Assembly: GCA_036847185.1 (NCBI GenBank) | Contig: DAIUAM010000009.1 | Location: 1-64,000, forward strand | DNA length: 64,000 nucleotides | Source of the DNA: UBA4738 sp002413305 | GTDB lineage: Bacteria > Actinomycetota > UBA4738 | Direction: 5' to 3' | The notes under the pieces: generated by a model | The model's database searches: none | What the model was told of the DNA's origin: nothing | What the model saw: only the letters and a program-made list of their open reading frames with translations | Part shown: positions 1 to 8,200 of the stretch, piece by piece | Layout: each line of letters begins with the position of its first letter | How positions within the stretch are numbered: position 1 is the stretch's first letter | Translations under genes and position numbers: made by a program

Positions 1-6
1 TCACCT

Positions 7-32
7 GGAAGGGGCCCTGCGGGGCCCCTTCC
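7..32. terminator. GC-rich perfect hairpin
   Basis: A perfect 11-bp stem (7-17 with 22-32) closes a 4-base loop. There is no T-run on either strand. It lies downstream of the minus-strand gene ending at 101 and may serve that gene or one outside the window. Confidence 0.5.
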
Positions 33-100
33 TCGTTGGGGTGGTGGAGGGGGGCCCAGCTTCGTTCAGGAGGCATGGGACGTGCGCGAGAGCGAGCCGG

Positions 101-325
101 TCAGGCGGCCGGGCGCATGCGAAGCGCCTGGGCCCGGATCCGCTCGACGGCCTCCTTCACCAGGCGGTCGTACTCGGGCTTGTGGCCCCTGACGATGGCG
201 AGCACGGCCTCCACGTGGCCCTTCCGATCGGCCAGGCGGCGGTACTGCGCGCGATGCCTCGCGAGCAGCTTCGTCTCCGCCTCGAGCCGAGCCCGGGCCT
301 CCATTCCCGTTACCATCGTCGCCAT
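101..325 (-). CDS. Small charged hypothetical protein
   Basis: 74 aa starting MATMVTGMEARARLEAET. The start at 325 is chosen because an AGGGG Shine-Dalgarno lies just upstream; longer versions of the frame have none. The protein is Arg/Glu/Ala-rich and predicted all-helical, with no membrane segment or cysteine. I do not recognise the family. It follows the SDR gene on the same strand after a 222-bp gap with two hairpins, so it is probably a separate unit. Confidence 0.5.
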   Translation of the reverse strand: MATMVTGMEARARLEAETKLLARHRAQYRRLADRKGHVEAVLAIVRGHKPEYDRLVKEAVERIRAQALRMRPAA

Positions 326-370
326 CCGAGCCCCTTCGACTCCCCGTGTCCGGTACATTCGCCCTCTCCA

Positions 371-390
371 CACCGGCATCCGCGCCGGTG
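371..390. repeat. 7-bp inverted repeat upstream of the small gene
   Basis: CACCGGC (371-377) pairs with GCCGGTG (384-390). It lies 46 bp before the minus-strand start at 325. It could be a leader hairpin or a terminator remnant; no T-run is present. Confidence 0.3.
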
Positions 391-499
391 GGATCGAGGG
401 CCTGCACCGCGCCAACTCAGTCATAACGTTTCCCGGTTTCGAGTGATTCCCGACCCGAAGGGTGCATTTTGCCACGGCCGTCTCAGATTCGCGAACCGG

Positions 500-545
500 G
501 ATCGGCCGTTTTGCTCTGATCGGTAGCAGACCGTTGTGGCCGATC
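500..545 (-). terminator. Long inverted repeat directly after the SDR stop
   Basis: GATCGGCC (500-507) pairs with GGCCGATC (538-545). A smaller nested pairing lies inside. It begins 2 bp beyond the stop codon of the minus-strand SDR gene, so it probably ends that transcript. No U-tract follows. Confidence 0.4.
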
Positions 546-547
546 CG

Positions 548-1318
548 TCACACGAACTTCGGATAGAGGGACATCCCCCCGTCGATGACGAATGTGGCTC
601 CCGTGACGTAGGAGGCCTGGTCGCTGGCCAGCCAGGCCACCGCAGCCGCGATCTCCTCCGGAGCGCCCATCCGCCCCAGTGGGATCTCCTCGATCACCGC
701 GTGGAGCGCCTCCGGATCGTCCAGGACGAACTCGTTGATCGGGGTTCGGATCGCGCCGGGGGCCACGTTGACCAGGCGGATCCCGCTCGGCGCCAGCTCC
801 CTCGCCGCGGTCTGCATCAGGAGCTTCAAGCCTCCCTTGCTGGCGCAGTAGTGAGCGAACCCGGGCCAGGGGATGAACTCGTGGACGCTGGACATGTTCA
901 CGATCACCCCGCCCCCGCCCCCGGCCATCACCTTCCCGGCCTCGCGGAGGCAGAGGAACGAACCCGTCAGGTTCGTCCCCAGCACGCGCTCCCAATCACC
1001 CAGCGACATCTGGAGCAGGGGAACCTGCTTCTCGATCCCCGCCTTGTTGACCAGGATGTCAACGCCGCCCAGCTCGGAGACGGCCCGTCCGACCATCCCC
1101 ACCACATCGGCCTCGGCAGCGACGTCCGCTCGCCAGGCGATGCCGTTCGCTCCCGCCTTGAGGATCTCGCCGACCACCGCGTCGGCATCCGGTCGCTCCC
1201 GCTCGGAGTAGTAGTTGACCAGGACCGCGGCGCCCTCCTGGGCCAGCCGGACGGCCGTGGCCTTCCCGATCCCACTGGATGCCCCCGTGACGATCGCCTT
1301 TCGGCCTTCCAGCAACAT
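548..1318 (-). CDS. SDR family NAD(P)-dependent oxidoreductase
   Basis: 256 aa classical short-chain dehydrogenase/reductase of the glucose/3-oxoacyl-ACP reductase type. The Rossmann glycine motif TGASSGIG is near residue 10. The active-site serine sits in NMSSV and the catalytic pair in YCASK. The C-terminus DGGMSLYP is typical of the family. The structural NNAG motif reads NKAG, which is unusual. Start at 1318 is set by a strong GGAAGGAGG; the upstream ATG in frame lacks one. It is divergent from the winged-helix gene at 1455, which may regulate it. Substrate unknown. Confidence 0.9.
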   Translation of the reverse strand: MLLEGRKAIVTGASSGIGKATAVRLAQEGAAVLVNYYSERERPDADAVVGEILKAGANGIAWRADVAAEADVVGMVGRAVSELGGVDILVNKAGIEKQVPLLQMSLGDWERVLGTNLTGSFLCLREAGKVMAGGGGGVIVNMSSVHEFIPWPGFAHYCASKGGLKLLMQTAARELAPSGIRLVNVAPGAIRTPINEFVLDDPEALHAVIEEIPLGRMGAPEEIAAAVAWLASDQASYVTGATFVIDGGMSLYPKFV

Positions 1319-1454
1319 GCCGCCTCCTTCCGTCGCCCGCCGCGAGGTGCGGCCCGCGCCGAGCATCCTCGCGCACCACGACCTCCTTGGATGTGCGCCC
1401 GGTGGGATGGACTCGGCGACTTGCGAACGGAGAAGCGGCTGTTACCTTCAGCGC

Positions 1455-1775
1455 ATGCGAGGCGCCAGGCGGTCGGACGGAGGGTGGACGTTCGTCAGCA
1501 ACCACTTCCTTGTCCTGCTCTGCATCGCCGAGGATCCCGGCCAGCGCATGGTCGATGTGTCGAGGCGTCTGGGAATCACCGAGCGGGCCGTCCAAGGGAT
1601 CGTCGCCGACCTGGTCGGGGCGGGATACCTGACCCGTACGAAGGTCGGCCGCCGGAACCACTACGAGATCGACAGCTCCATGCCACTGCGCCACCTCGAG
1701 ACCGAGCATCACCAGCTCGGAGAGCTTCTCGCCCTACTGAAGCACACCACAGAAGCCCGTCCGCGAACCGCATAG
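1455..1775 (+). CDS. Winged-helix (MarR/ArsR-like) transcriptional regulator
   Basis: 106 aa. The central wHTH reads DVSRRLGITERAVQGIVADL, followed by a wing region with GRRNHYEID. A short C-terminal helix (LGELLALL) could dimerise. No ligand domain is visible. ATG 1455 is preferred; ATG 1407 in the same frame would add 16 residues, and neither has a strong Shine-Dalgarno. It is transcribed divergently from the SDR gene across a 136-bp gap, the usual layout for a local regulator. Confidence 0.75.
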   Translation: MRGARRSDGGWTFVSNHFLVLLCIAEDPGQRMVDVSRRLGITERAVQGIVADLVGAGYLTRTKVGRRNHYEIDSSMPLRHLETEHHQLGELLALLKHTTEARPRTA

Positions 1776-1783
1776 CGGAGGGG

Positions 1784-1812
1784 TTGCGTTTCCTCGCGTC
1801 ACGCTGTAGGGT
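1784..1812 (+). promoter_or_regulatory. Candidate sigma-A promoter for the antiporter
   Basis: TTGCGT (1784-1789) and TAGGGT (1807-1812) are separated by 17 bp. They lie 86 bp before the antiporter start, directly after the stop of the winged-helix gene. Confidence 0.4.
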
Positions 1813-1898
1813 TCGCGAACTCTAGTTCGTGTATCCGAACACGGGCGTCCCAGTCCTTCACGGCCGGGGAGGCCTGCCGGCAACCAGGAGGGAGCGCG

Positions 1899-3245
1899 AT
1901 GCACCCGGCCGTCGGATTTGTCTTCCACCGGTGGGACCCGATCCAGTTCGTCCTGTTCGACGTAGCTCTCGTCGTCCTCGCGGCGCAGCTGTTCGGACGA
2001 CTCTTCCAGCGATTCGGCCAGCCACCGGTCATCGGGGAGGTGATCGCCGGCATCTCCCTGGGACCGAGCATCCTCGGTCATTACTCACACGCGCTGTTCC
2101 CCATCGACGGTCTTCCGTTCCTCAAGCTCCTGTCGACCCTGGGGGTGGTCAGCTTCATGTTCCTGATCGGGCTCGAACTCCGGCTGGGACACCTTCGGCG
2201 GGAGCGCCGGCGGGCGGCCGGAGGGGTGGCCCTCCTGGGCACGATCGTCCCGTTCGGGCTGGGGCTCTTGATGGCGTTCGCGCTCTACCCCTCGCATCAC
2301 CAGGCCCGGTTCCTGGCCTTCGCCGTCTTCATGGGCGCCGCCATGTCGATCACGGCCTTCCCGGTCCTGGCTCGGATCATGATCGAGAAGCGGATGTACA
2401 CGAAACCGCTCGGCGTGGTGACCATGGCGTGCGCCGCCGGCGACGACGTGCTGACATGGGCAACCCTCGCGTTCGTGCTGGCCGTGATGTCCTCAGCAAG
2501 CCACCTCGACCTGCCGTACATCATCGGGATGGCGCTCCTGTTCGCATTCCTTATGATCCGCGTGGTGCGGCCGGCGCTTAACCGGTTCGCGGACCGGCCG
2601 CTCGACGCGGTGACGCTCTCGCTGGTGGTGGCGGGCGTGCTGCTGTGCGCGTTCTCCACGGCCGCGGTGGGCCTGCACGAGATCTTCGGTGCCTTCGTGG
2701 CCGGGGCGATCTTCCCGCGCGGAAAGCTGGCCGACCAGGTACGGGCTCAGATGAGCTCGATGGCCACGATCCTGCTCCCGATGTTCTTCGTGGTCACCGG
2801 GCTGAACGTGGACATCGCCGGGGTCGGCCTGGCAGGGATCTGGCAGTTCGCTCTGATCCTGCTGGTGGCGTGCAGCGGGAAGTTCATCGGCGGGATCCTC
2901 GGGGCTCGAGCGAATGGCCTGAAGATGCGAGAGTCCGTGGCCTTGGGAGTGCTGATGAACACTCGCGGGTTGACCGAGCTGATCGTGCTGAACATCGGCC
3001 TCCAGGCCGGGGTCATCGACGCGAAGCTGTTCAGCCTGCTGGTGCTCATGGCGGTGGTAACCACGGTAGCCACCGGTCCGTTGCTCGACGCAATCAAACC
3101 CGACCCGTATCTTGGCGAGCCGCCGAGCCTCGACGCCGAGGCGCATGCGGAGGGGATCCTGGCCGCTGAACAGGCCGGGGGCTTCGATGACCCGTCTGCG
3201 TCGCAGGTCGAGATCGCCGTTGACACGTCCGGGCCGGGGCCCTGA
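1899..3245 (+). CDS. CPA2 family cation/proton antiporter (KefB/NapA-like)
   Basis: 448 aa integral membrane protein with about 12 hydrophobic segments, from FDVALVVLAAQLFGR to LLVLMAVVTTVATGPLLD. Family signatures include PPVIGEVIAGISLGPS near residue 42, FMFLIGLEL near 88, and AAGDDVLTWA near 178, where the paired acidic residues probably carry the transported ions. The C-terminal tail of about 50 residues is soluble; there is no RCK/TrkA domain. Start 1899 follows a strong GGAGGGAG. It should exchange Na+ or K+ for protons across the cytoplasmic membrane. It appears monocistronic, with a hairpin 78 bp downstream. Confidence 0.93.
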   Translation: MHPAVGFVFHRWDPIQFVLFDVALVVLAAQLFGRLFQRFGQPPVIGEVIAGISLGPSILGHYSHALFPIDGLPFLKLLSTLGVVSFMFLIGLELRLGHLRRERRRAAGGVALLGTIVPFGLGLLMAFALYPSHHQARFLAFAVFMGAAMSITAFPVLARIMIEKRMYTKPLGVVTMACAAGDDVLTWATLAFVLAVMSSASHLDLPYIIGMALLFAFLMIRVVRPALNRFADRPLDAVTLSLVVAGVLLCAFSTAAVGLHEIFGAFVAGAIFPRGKLADQVRAQMSSMATILLPMFFVVTGLNVDIAGVGLAGIWQFALILLVACSGKFIGGILGARANGLKMRESVALGVLMNTRGLTELIVLNIGLQAGVIDAKLFSLLVLMAVVTTVATGPLLDAIKPDPYLGEPPSLDAEAHAEGILAAEQAGGFDDPSASQVEIAVDTSGPGP

Positions 3246-3322
3246 TACCTCGGGCTTCATGCGAACGCGTCGAATCGGAGAGCGGGCCAGCACAACGCGG
3301 CACTTCACGTTTCCATAGGGCC

Positions 3323-3343
3323 GCGTCCGCGGCACGCGGACGC
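3323..3343 (+). terminator. Perfect 9-bp hairpin after the antiporter gene
   Basis: GCGTCCGCG (3323-3331) and CGCGGACGC (3335-3343) pair around a 3-base loop. It is followed closely by a second hairpin (3348-3376). Confidence 0.5.
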
Positions 3344-3347
3344 GCGG

Positions 3348-3380
3348 AGACCTCCTGGCCACGAGCCGGGGGGTCTTTCG
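3348..3380 (+). terminator. Intrinsic terminator-like hairpin before the PheA remnant
   Basis: AGACCTCCTGGC (3348-3359) pairs with 3365-3376 through 12 positions, with two G-T wobbles and a 5-base loop. TTCGTTT follows. The hairpin ends 20 bp before the PheA remnant's start and just ahead of its Shine-Dalgarno. It may end the antiporter transcript or have been an attenuator of the dead gene. I could not find a convincing T-box or leader peptide. Confidence 0.5.
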
Positions 3381-3396
3381 TTTGGAGGGTCGGATC

Positions 3397-3726
3397 ATGG
3401 ACTGGACGAAGGTCGGATATCAAGGGGAGCCGGGAGCGTTCTCCGAGGAGGCGGTGCGTCTGCTCTTCCCCGACGCCGCCGCGATCGCCCACCGCGGGCT
3501 CCGGACGGTCTTCGACGACGTCGCCTCCGGCGGGCTGGCGTTCGGCGTGGTCCCCCTCTAGATCCTGGCCTCCCGGATCCAAACGAACCCGTGGAACCTG
3601 ACACGCTTCGCCGCGATCTCGGCGGACACTTCTCCCCTCGCCCGGCCGAACCGCACCTCGATCGTGGTCGAGGTCCAGAACGAACCCGGGGCGCTCCTCC
3701 GGTGCCTCGAACCGCTCGCCGCGGCT
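3397..3726 (+). pseudogene. pheA: Prephenate dehydratase remnant with internal deletion
   Basis: The first 54 codons read as the N-terminus of prephenate dehydratase (VGYQGEPGAFSEEAVRLLFP near residue 6, then a GVVP motif). An in-frame TAG follows at 3559-3561. The same frame continues after the TAG with the region preceding the ACT domain (NPWNLTRFAAIS) and the start of the ACT domain (EVQNEPGALLRCLEPLA), then loses similarity near 3723. Most of the catalytic core between GVVP and NxTRF, of the order of 100 residues, is absent. A GGAGGG Shine-Dalgarno and ATG are still present. This is a decayed gene of phenylalanine biosynthesis. No functional copy is in the window. Confidence 0.85.
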
Positions 3727-3823
3727 CGTACGCGAGGTGGGAGGAGCACCCTGCCGTCGATCCGTGATGAGTCGCCCGCAGGGCAGCACGGTCTGTTACC
3801 CATGCGCCGAGATGCGCGGCCCG

Positions 3824-5215
3824 CTAGCGCCGAACCGCCACCGTCTTCGCGGGACCCGGACCCGCATCCGGCCCGGGCCGGCCGCCGCTCGCGTCGACCC
3901 CGGGCACGAGGAGCGCGCCGTCGGCGTCCAAGATGCCGCGCGTGGTGTCCAGGTAGATCGCCGCCACCAGGCGGGTGTGCGGGGCGGTTGCCGTGAACCT
4001 GGCCGAGACCAGCGTCCACGAATTGACGGCCCGGAAGCTCGTGCTCCCCGCTTCGGTCGTGCTGCCCAGGCCGAACAGCACGATGGAGCCCACGAAGGGA
4101 ACCTTCGAGGAGAGATCGGTCCGAACCCAGACCGAGAACGTGTAGGTCTGTCCCGGCTCGGTCGGCACGGGCATGCTCTGGCTGATCGCTCCCGGCCGGG
4201 ATGACGTCCGGATCTGAGCGTAGCGGACGCCTTCCTTCGGCTTGCCTGCCGGACCGTCATGTACGGCGAAGGTCGTGTTCCCGGCGACCGTCCAGCCGCT
4301 CGTGCCCCCCTCGAAGCCGGCATCGAACAGCGCGCCCGGCCGCGTTGGACCGCCCAGCGACCAGAAGGGCAGCGTGGACAGCGCTTCGTCCGTGTCCACG
4401 TTCGGGCAGATCCCGGTCCGGGCGCAGTACCCGCCGGGCCGGTCGGGACCGAGCCCGCCGACGGTACCCGGTTCGCCGTACTGCCAGGCCACGGTGCGGG
4501 ACGCGCAGGGAGGTGAGGTGGCCTCGAACAACGGCGCCTGCCACTGTGGTCCCCGGCCCGGCTCGTTCTCGCTGGAGAAGAAGTACGCGGCCGCATCGGC
4601 CGGGTTGGACGCGACTGCCTCGCAGTAGGCGGAGGCGAACTGACCGTTCACCGGGTTCCCGTAGAAGGCCGGAAGGTACGAGCTCTCCGCCATGGTGTCG
4701 ACGTAGCCCTGGACGAACGCCGGATCGATCGCCGAACTCTCCTCTACGTCCCGGAAGATCGCCACGCCGGCCGGCACGCCGAGCTCGATCGCGCTTGCGA
4801 CCGCCGCGGCCGCACCGGCCTGCCCCTTCGCATAGGTCGTCTGGTCGGCAGTTCAGGAGGCATCGTCGAGGACGAGGATGCGGATGCCGTGGCTGAAGGC
4901 GAGGTCCACCTCCGCCTTGGTCATGCCGTAGGAACCGCCCAGGTAGCGACCGAAGAAGTCGGGGGTTCCGAGCGCACGGGCGATGCTGCCCAGGAACGAA
5001 GGTGTGATCGGGTCCGCCGAATCCACTCCCCACAGCGTCTCCGCCACGACGGGAGCCACAGCCAAGGAGGTTGCATCCACCGACCGGACCGGGCTCAGCG
5101 AGGCGCCGAATGCCATGGCTGCCACCAGGACGAGGGCAACGGTGGGGTGAGACCGCGCCACGGCCGCGCCGTTCGTTCGACCGTCCCGTTCCTGCTCGGG
5201 GCCGACCCCTGCCAT
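3824..5215 (-). pseudogene. Secreted DUF1906 (glycoside-hydrolase-like) protein interrupted by TGA
   Basis: A single open frame from ATG 5215 (Shine-Dalgarno GGGGAGAGG) to the stop at 3824 would give about 463 residues, but codon 4855-4853 is TGA. The N-terminal part has a signal peptide (LVLVAAMAFGASLSPV) and the DUF1906/Rv2525c-like domain opening (GVDSADPITPSFL, FFGRYLGG, ILVLDDAS). The same frame resumes at once with TADQTTYAKGQAGAAAAVAS and VPAGVAIFRDVE, the continuation of that domain. The C-terminal 170 residues (from ALFDAGFEGGTSGWTV) resemble a carbohydrate-binding beta-sandwich. A one-base change or sequence error is the simplest explanation. Residues 3824-4777 could be a secondary ORF, but without a signal peptide. 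Confidence 0.75.
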
Positions 5216-5493
5216 CGACGTCCTCTCCCCAGGCCGCGCAGAGCACGGCCGACTGGCCTTCCGGGGGGCGCCACGAACCGATCGGGTTGGTCCGGGGGAC
5301 ATACTCTACCCCGCCACCTTCGTCCCGGCCTCCGGGAACCTCCCAGCGGGATGCGCGCAGAGACTCCGTTGGACGCGGTTGGCCGGGCGGGAGTCGGAGA
5401 TAACCATCCAAGCAACCGTCACGACCGCTCGCGAGGAGACGCCACGTCCCGAGCCACGCTCGTCCCCGAGACCCACACCGCCTCCCGACCCGC

Positions 5494-6183
5494 TTGAAAC
5501 CCGGACCTGGCCGCCGGCGGCCGGCGGGAGCGCGACCCACGCCGGCTTCCGTTCGCCGCATCCTCGCCCGCAACCGCGTGCTCGTGGCGACGGCGTTCGG
5601 CCTGGTCGCGCTCGCAGCCGCGCTGTTCCTCCTACCGTGGCAGGCGACCATCCTGAGCGCGTGGTGCGCGACGGCGGCCGTCACGGTCGGTTCGGCCTGG
5701 CGGAGCGTTTGGTCGCTGGACGCTGCGGCGACCGAACAGGTGGCGAAGACAGAAGACGAGTCGCGGGCGGCGGCCGATCTTGTGGTGCTGACCGCGTGCG
5801 TGGTCAGCCTGTTCGGCGTGGGGCTGGGGCTGGCGAAGGCCTCCGCCGAGCAGGGCCTCGGGCAGGCCGCGATGACGGGCCTCGCCGTCATCACGGTCGT
5901 CCTGTCCTGGGCGGTGGTGCATACGATATTCGTCCTCCGGTACGCCGACCTCTATTACCGGGACGGTGGTGGGATCGACTTCGGTGGAGACGAGCCGCCC
6001 GACTACCGGGACTTCGCCTACGTGTCGTTCACCATCGGGATGACGTTCCAGGTCTCCGACACGGGCCTCACGTCGAAGGCGATCCGGAGGACGGCGCTTC
6101 GACATGCGCTGCTCTCGTACCTGTTCGGCATCGCCGTGATCGCCATGACCTTCAACGTCGTGGCGAGCCTGCTGAGCCGGTGA
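5494..6183 (+). CDS. DUF1345 membrane protein
   Basis: Up to 229 aa with five predicted membrane segments (for example FGLVALAAALFLLPW, LVVLTACVVSLFGVGLGLA, AVITVVLSWAVVHTIFVLRY). The family hallmark YRDFAYVSFTIGMTFQVSDT lies near residue 172, followed by LRHALLSYLFGIAVIA. Function is unknown for the family. The TTG at 5494 opens the frame but lacks a clear Shine-Dalgarno; GTG codons near 5579 are alternatives. The 278-bp gap before it (5216-5493) holds nothing I can identify. Confidence 0.85.
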   Translation: MKPGPGRRRPAGARPTPASVRRILARNRVLVATAFGLVALAAALFLLPWQATILSAWCATAAVTVGSAWRSVWSLDAAATEQVAKTEDESRAAADLVVLTACVVSLFGVGLGLAKASAEQGLGQAAMTGLAVITVVLSWAVVHTIFVLRYADLYYRDGGGIDFGGDEPPDYRDFAYVSFTIGMTFQVSDTGLTSKAIRRTALRHALLSYLFGIAVIAMTFNVVASLLSR

Positions 6184-6213
6184 CGATCCCCGTCGCCCGA
6201 GAGCAGGGTCGGC

Positions 6214-6828
6214 TCAGGGACCCAGCTTCTTCCCCGGCAGCTGATCCTTCTCGGTCTCGTCCCATACGGTGGAGCCGTCCAACGGCTCCACGTTGAACTG
6301 GTACTCGAAGACCAACGATCCTCCGTAGAGGGACCCGTAGAGGACCAGGGCCCCGGCCAGCACCGAGAGGATCATGACGAGCAGGCTCGTGGCGCCGCGG
6401 TGGTACTGCGAGAGCCGGACGATGACATCGACCACCACGATGAGCGTGACGGTGACCATCACCGTGGCGTGCCAGTTCACCGTCCGCCACACCTGGGTGT
6501 GGGCGGCCTTCCCGATCGGCCCGGAGGATCGATCGCGTTCGAGGCCCTTCCACCAGTCCCAGAATCCGGTGGTCGCGGTGGCCAGAGAAGCCACGCCGCC
6601 GGCGACGATCACGTAGGTCGCCGCGACGAAGGTGTCCCGCGCCGCTCCCGCGTGCGATCCGCGCGACGCGAAGTAGGAGATGACGTCGAAGACAGCGGCC
6701 AGCGCGTAGGTGACGATCGGGAAGTCGGTCAGCGGCGGATGCGCCGGCTTCCCACTCCAGCCCCGGACACCCATGAACGAGCGGCCCTTGAACGTGACCG
6801 CCGGCTTGATCGAGAACCACCGTGCCAT
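6214..6828 (-). CDS. DUF2231 domain membrane protein
   Basis: 204 aa with about four membrane segments. It begins MARWFSIKPAVTFKGR and has HPPLTDFPIVTYALAAVFD near residue 32, the DUF2231 signature. The hydrophobic helix near residue 130 is followed by a soluble tail rich in acidic and lysine residues. Start 6828 has a strong GAGGAGGG. It is convergent with the DUF1345 gene and divergent from the pterin operon. A second DUF2231 region occurs in the Rieske protein at 62760. Function unknown. Confidence 0.85.
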   Translation of the reverse strand: MARWFSIKPAVTFKGRSFMGVRGWSGKPAHPPLTDFPIVTYALAAVFDVISYFASRGSHAGAARDTFVAATYVIVAGGVASLATATTGFWDWWKGLERDRSSGPIGKAAHTQVWRTVNWHATVMVTVTLIVVVDVIVRLSQYHRGATSLLVMILSVLAGALVLYGSLYGGSLVFEYQFNVEPLDGSTVWDETEKDQLPGKKLGP

Positions 6829-6956
6829 CGTTCCCTCCTCACCGTCCGTATCTCGGGTACCGCCGGACACCGACCACTAGCTAGTCTGTTCGGAGGTGGA
6901 TTGTAGACGCGAGCCCGGACAGAGGGGACCGATGGGATGAAGCGAGCCGGTACATC

Positions 6957-7367
6957 ATGATCTCGGTGACCCGCCGGGAGACCTTCACGTCGGGACACCG
7001 GCTGTTCAATCCGTCGTTCTCCGACGCGAAGAACCAGGAGGTGTTCGGCGCGTGCAGCAACCCGCTGGGACACGGCCACAATTACGTCCTGGAGGTGACG
7101 GTGGCCGGCGAACCCGATCAGGCGACAGAGTACGTCTTCGATCTGGGGCGGCTCTCGGAGATCATCCACCGGGCCGTACTCGACGACGTGGACCATCGCA
7201 ACCTGAACCTCGAGGTCCCCTGGCTGGAGGGGCGGATCCCGACCACGGAGGCGCTGGCCGCGGCCGTCTGGGACCGGCTGGACGCGCATCTGCCTGCGGG
7301 CCTGCTCTGGGAGGTCGTGGTGCGGGAGACGGAGAAGAATTGGGCCACCCGCCGGCGAGACCCGTGA
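6957..7367 (+). CDS. 6-pyruvoyl-tetrahydropterin synthase-like protein (PTPS/QueD superfamily)
   Basis: 136 aa T-fold enzyme expected to act on dihydroneopterin triphosphate. Zinc ligands are the His in TSGHRL and the two in GHGHNY. The catalytic Cys lies in ACSNPLGHGHNY, the CxxPxGHGHNY form of the biopterin-pathway PTPS rather than the usual QueD pattern. DVDHRNLN and RETEKNWA supply the conserved His/Asp and Glu positions. It is the first gene of a run coupled to a methyltransferase, glycosyltransferase, SDR and PCD. No queC/queE neighbours are present, so a biopterin-like product is more likely than queuosine. The Shine-Dalgarno is weak. Confidence 0.88.
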   Translation: MISVTRRETFTSGHRLFNPSFSDAKNQEVFGACSNPLGHGHNYVLEVTVAGEPDQATEYVFDLGRLSEIIHRAVLDDVDHRNLNLEVPWLEGRIPTTEALAAAVWDRLDAHLPAGLLWEVVVRETEKNWATRRRDP

Positions 7368-8200
7368 CCCAGCACTCGGGACTCACTGCCCTCGCCACCG
7401 GGCGCCGCCCGCTCCCGCCCGAGCCCCTGATGGCGAGGTATTCGCCGGACGACCTGGAGGTCCTCACGCCCGCAGAACGCGCCCGGTGGCTCCCGCCCCT
7501 CGGCGTCGCCTCGCTCGAGGGACCGCACGTCCGGGCGGCTTGGCCTCGCATCCGGGAGGCGCTGGCATGGGAGCTCCTGTACCGGATCGAACCCGAGCTC
7601 TACGACCGGTTGGTGGCCGGCGAGGCCGTCCATCCGGCGATCCTCGACTGGCTTCCCCGGGTCGAACGGGCTGTCGAGGTGGGCGCCGGCTCCGGGCGGC
7701 TCACGGTCCCGCTGGCCCGGCGGGCCTCCGAGGTCGTCGCCGTGGAGCCGGCCGCGCCGCTCCGGGACCGCCTCCGCTTGCGGCTCGCCGAGGAGGACCT
7801 GGAGAACGTCCGGACGATCGAGGGGTTCTTCGACGACATCCCCCTGCCGGACGAACATGCCGAACTGATCGTGGCCTGTTCGGCGTTCACGGTCGAACCG
7901 GAGCACGGCGGGGAACGGGGGCTCGCCGAGATGGAACGGATCTGCCGTCCGGGTGGAACCGTGGCGATCATCTGGCCGGACGATCCCCGATGGCTCGCCG
8001 ACCGCGGCTACACCCACCGGACCTTCGCCGGCGACCTGGAGGTCTCCTTCGCCTCCCTCGGCGAAGCCCTCGAACTGGCCCGCATCTTCTACCCGGCGGC
8101 CGTACCGGCCATCGAGGAGGCCGGCCGGCGGGAGGTCCCCTTCGACGTGCTGGGCATCCCCGCTCCCCGGGACCTCTCCTGGAGGAGGCTGCCCGGATGA
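7364..8200 (+). CDS. Class I SAM-dependent methyltransferase
   Basis: 278 aa from GTG 7364, which overlaps the PTPS stop as GTGA; ATG 7430 would give a protein 22 residues shorter but lacks a Shine-Dalgarno. The Rossmann SAM-binding motif is AVEVGAGSGRLTVPLA, with the acidic residue in VVAVEPAA. The motif IV region (AELIVACSAFTVE) and ICRPGGTVAIIWPDD are as in Methyltransf_11/25 proteins. The N-terminal 80 residues are mostly helical. It sits between PTPS and the glycosyltransferase, suggesting methylation of a pterin or its sugar. That role is inferred from position only. Confidence 0.82.
   Translation: MTQHSGLTALATGRRPLPPEPLMARYSPDDLEVLTPAERARWLPPLGVASLEGPHVRAAWPRIREALAWELLYRIEPELYDRLVAGEAVHPAILDWLPRVERAVEVGAGSGRLTVPLARRASEVVAVEPAAPLRDRLRLRLAEEDLENVRTIEGFFDDIPLPDEHAELIVACSAFTVEPEHGGERGLAEMERICRPGGTVAIIWPDDPRWLADRGYTHRTFAGDLEVSFASLGEALELARIFYPAAVPAIEEAGRREVPFDVLGIPAPRDLSWRRLPG

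Noticed and set aside
3246..3396. T-box riboswitch before the pheA remnant
   Set aside because: No clear T-box consensus or specifier loop could be found, and the stretch is too short. Only the two hairpins are supported.
4853..4855. Selenocysteine or programmed readthrough at the TGA in the DUF1906 gene
   Set aside because: No selenocysteine family is known for this domain, the position is not at a redox cysteine, and TGA is the normal stop of many genes here. Mutation or sequence error is simpler.
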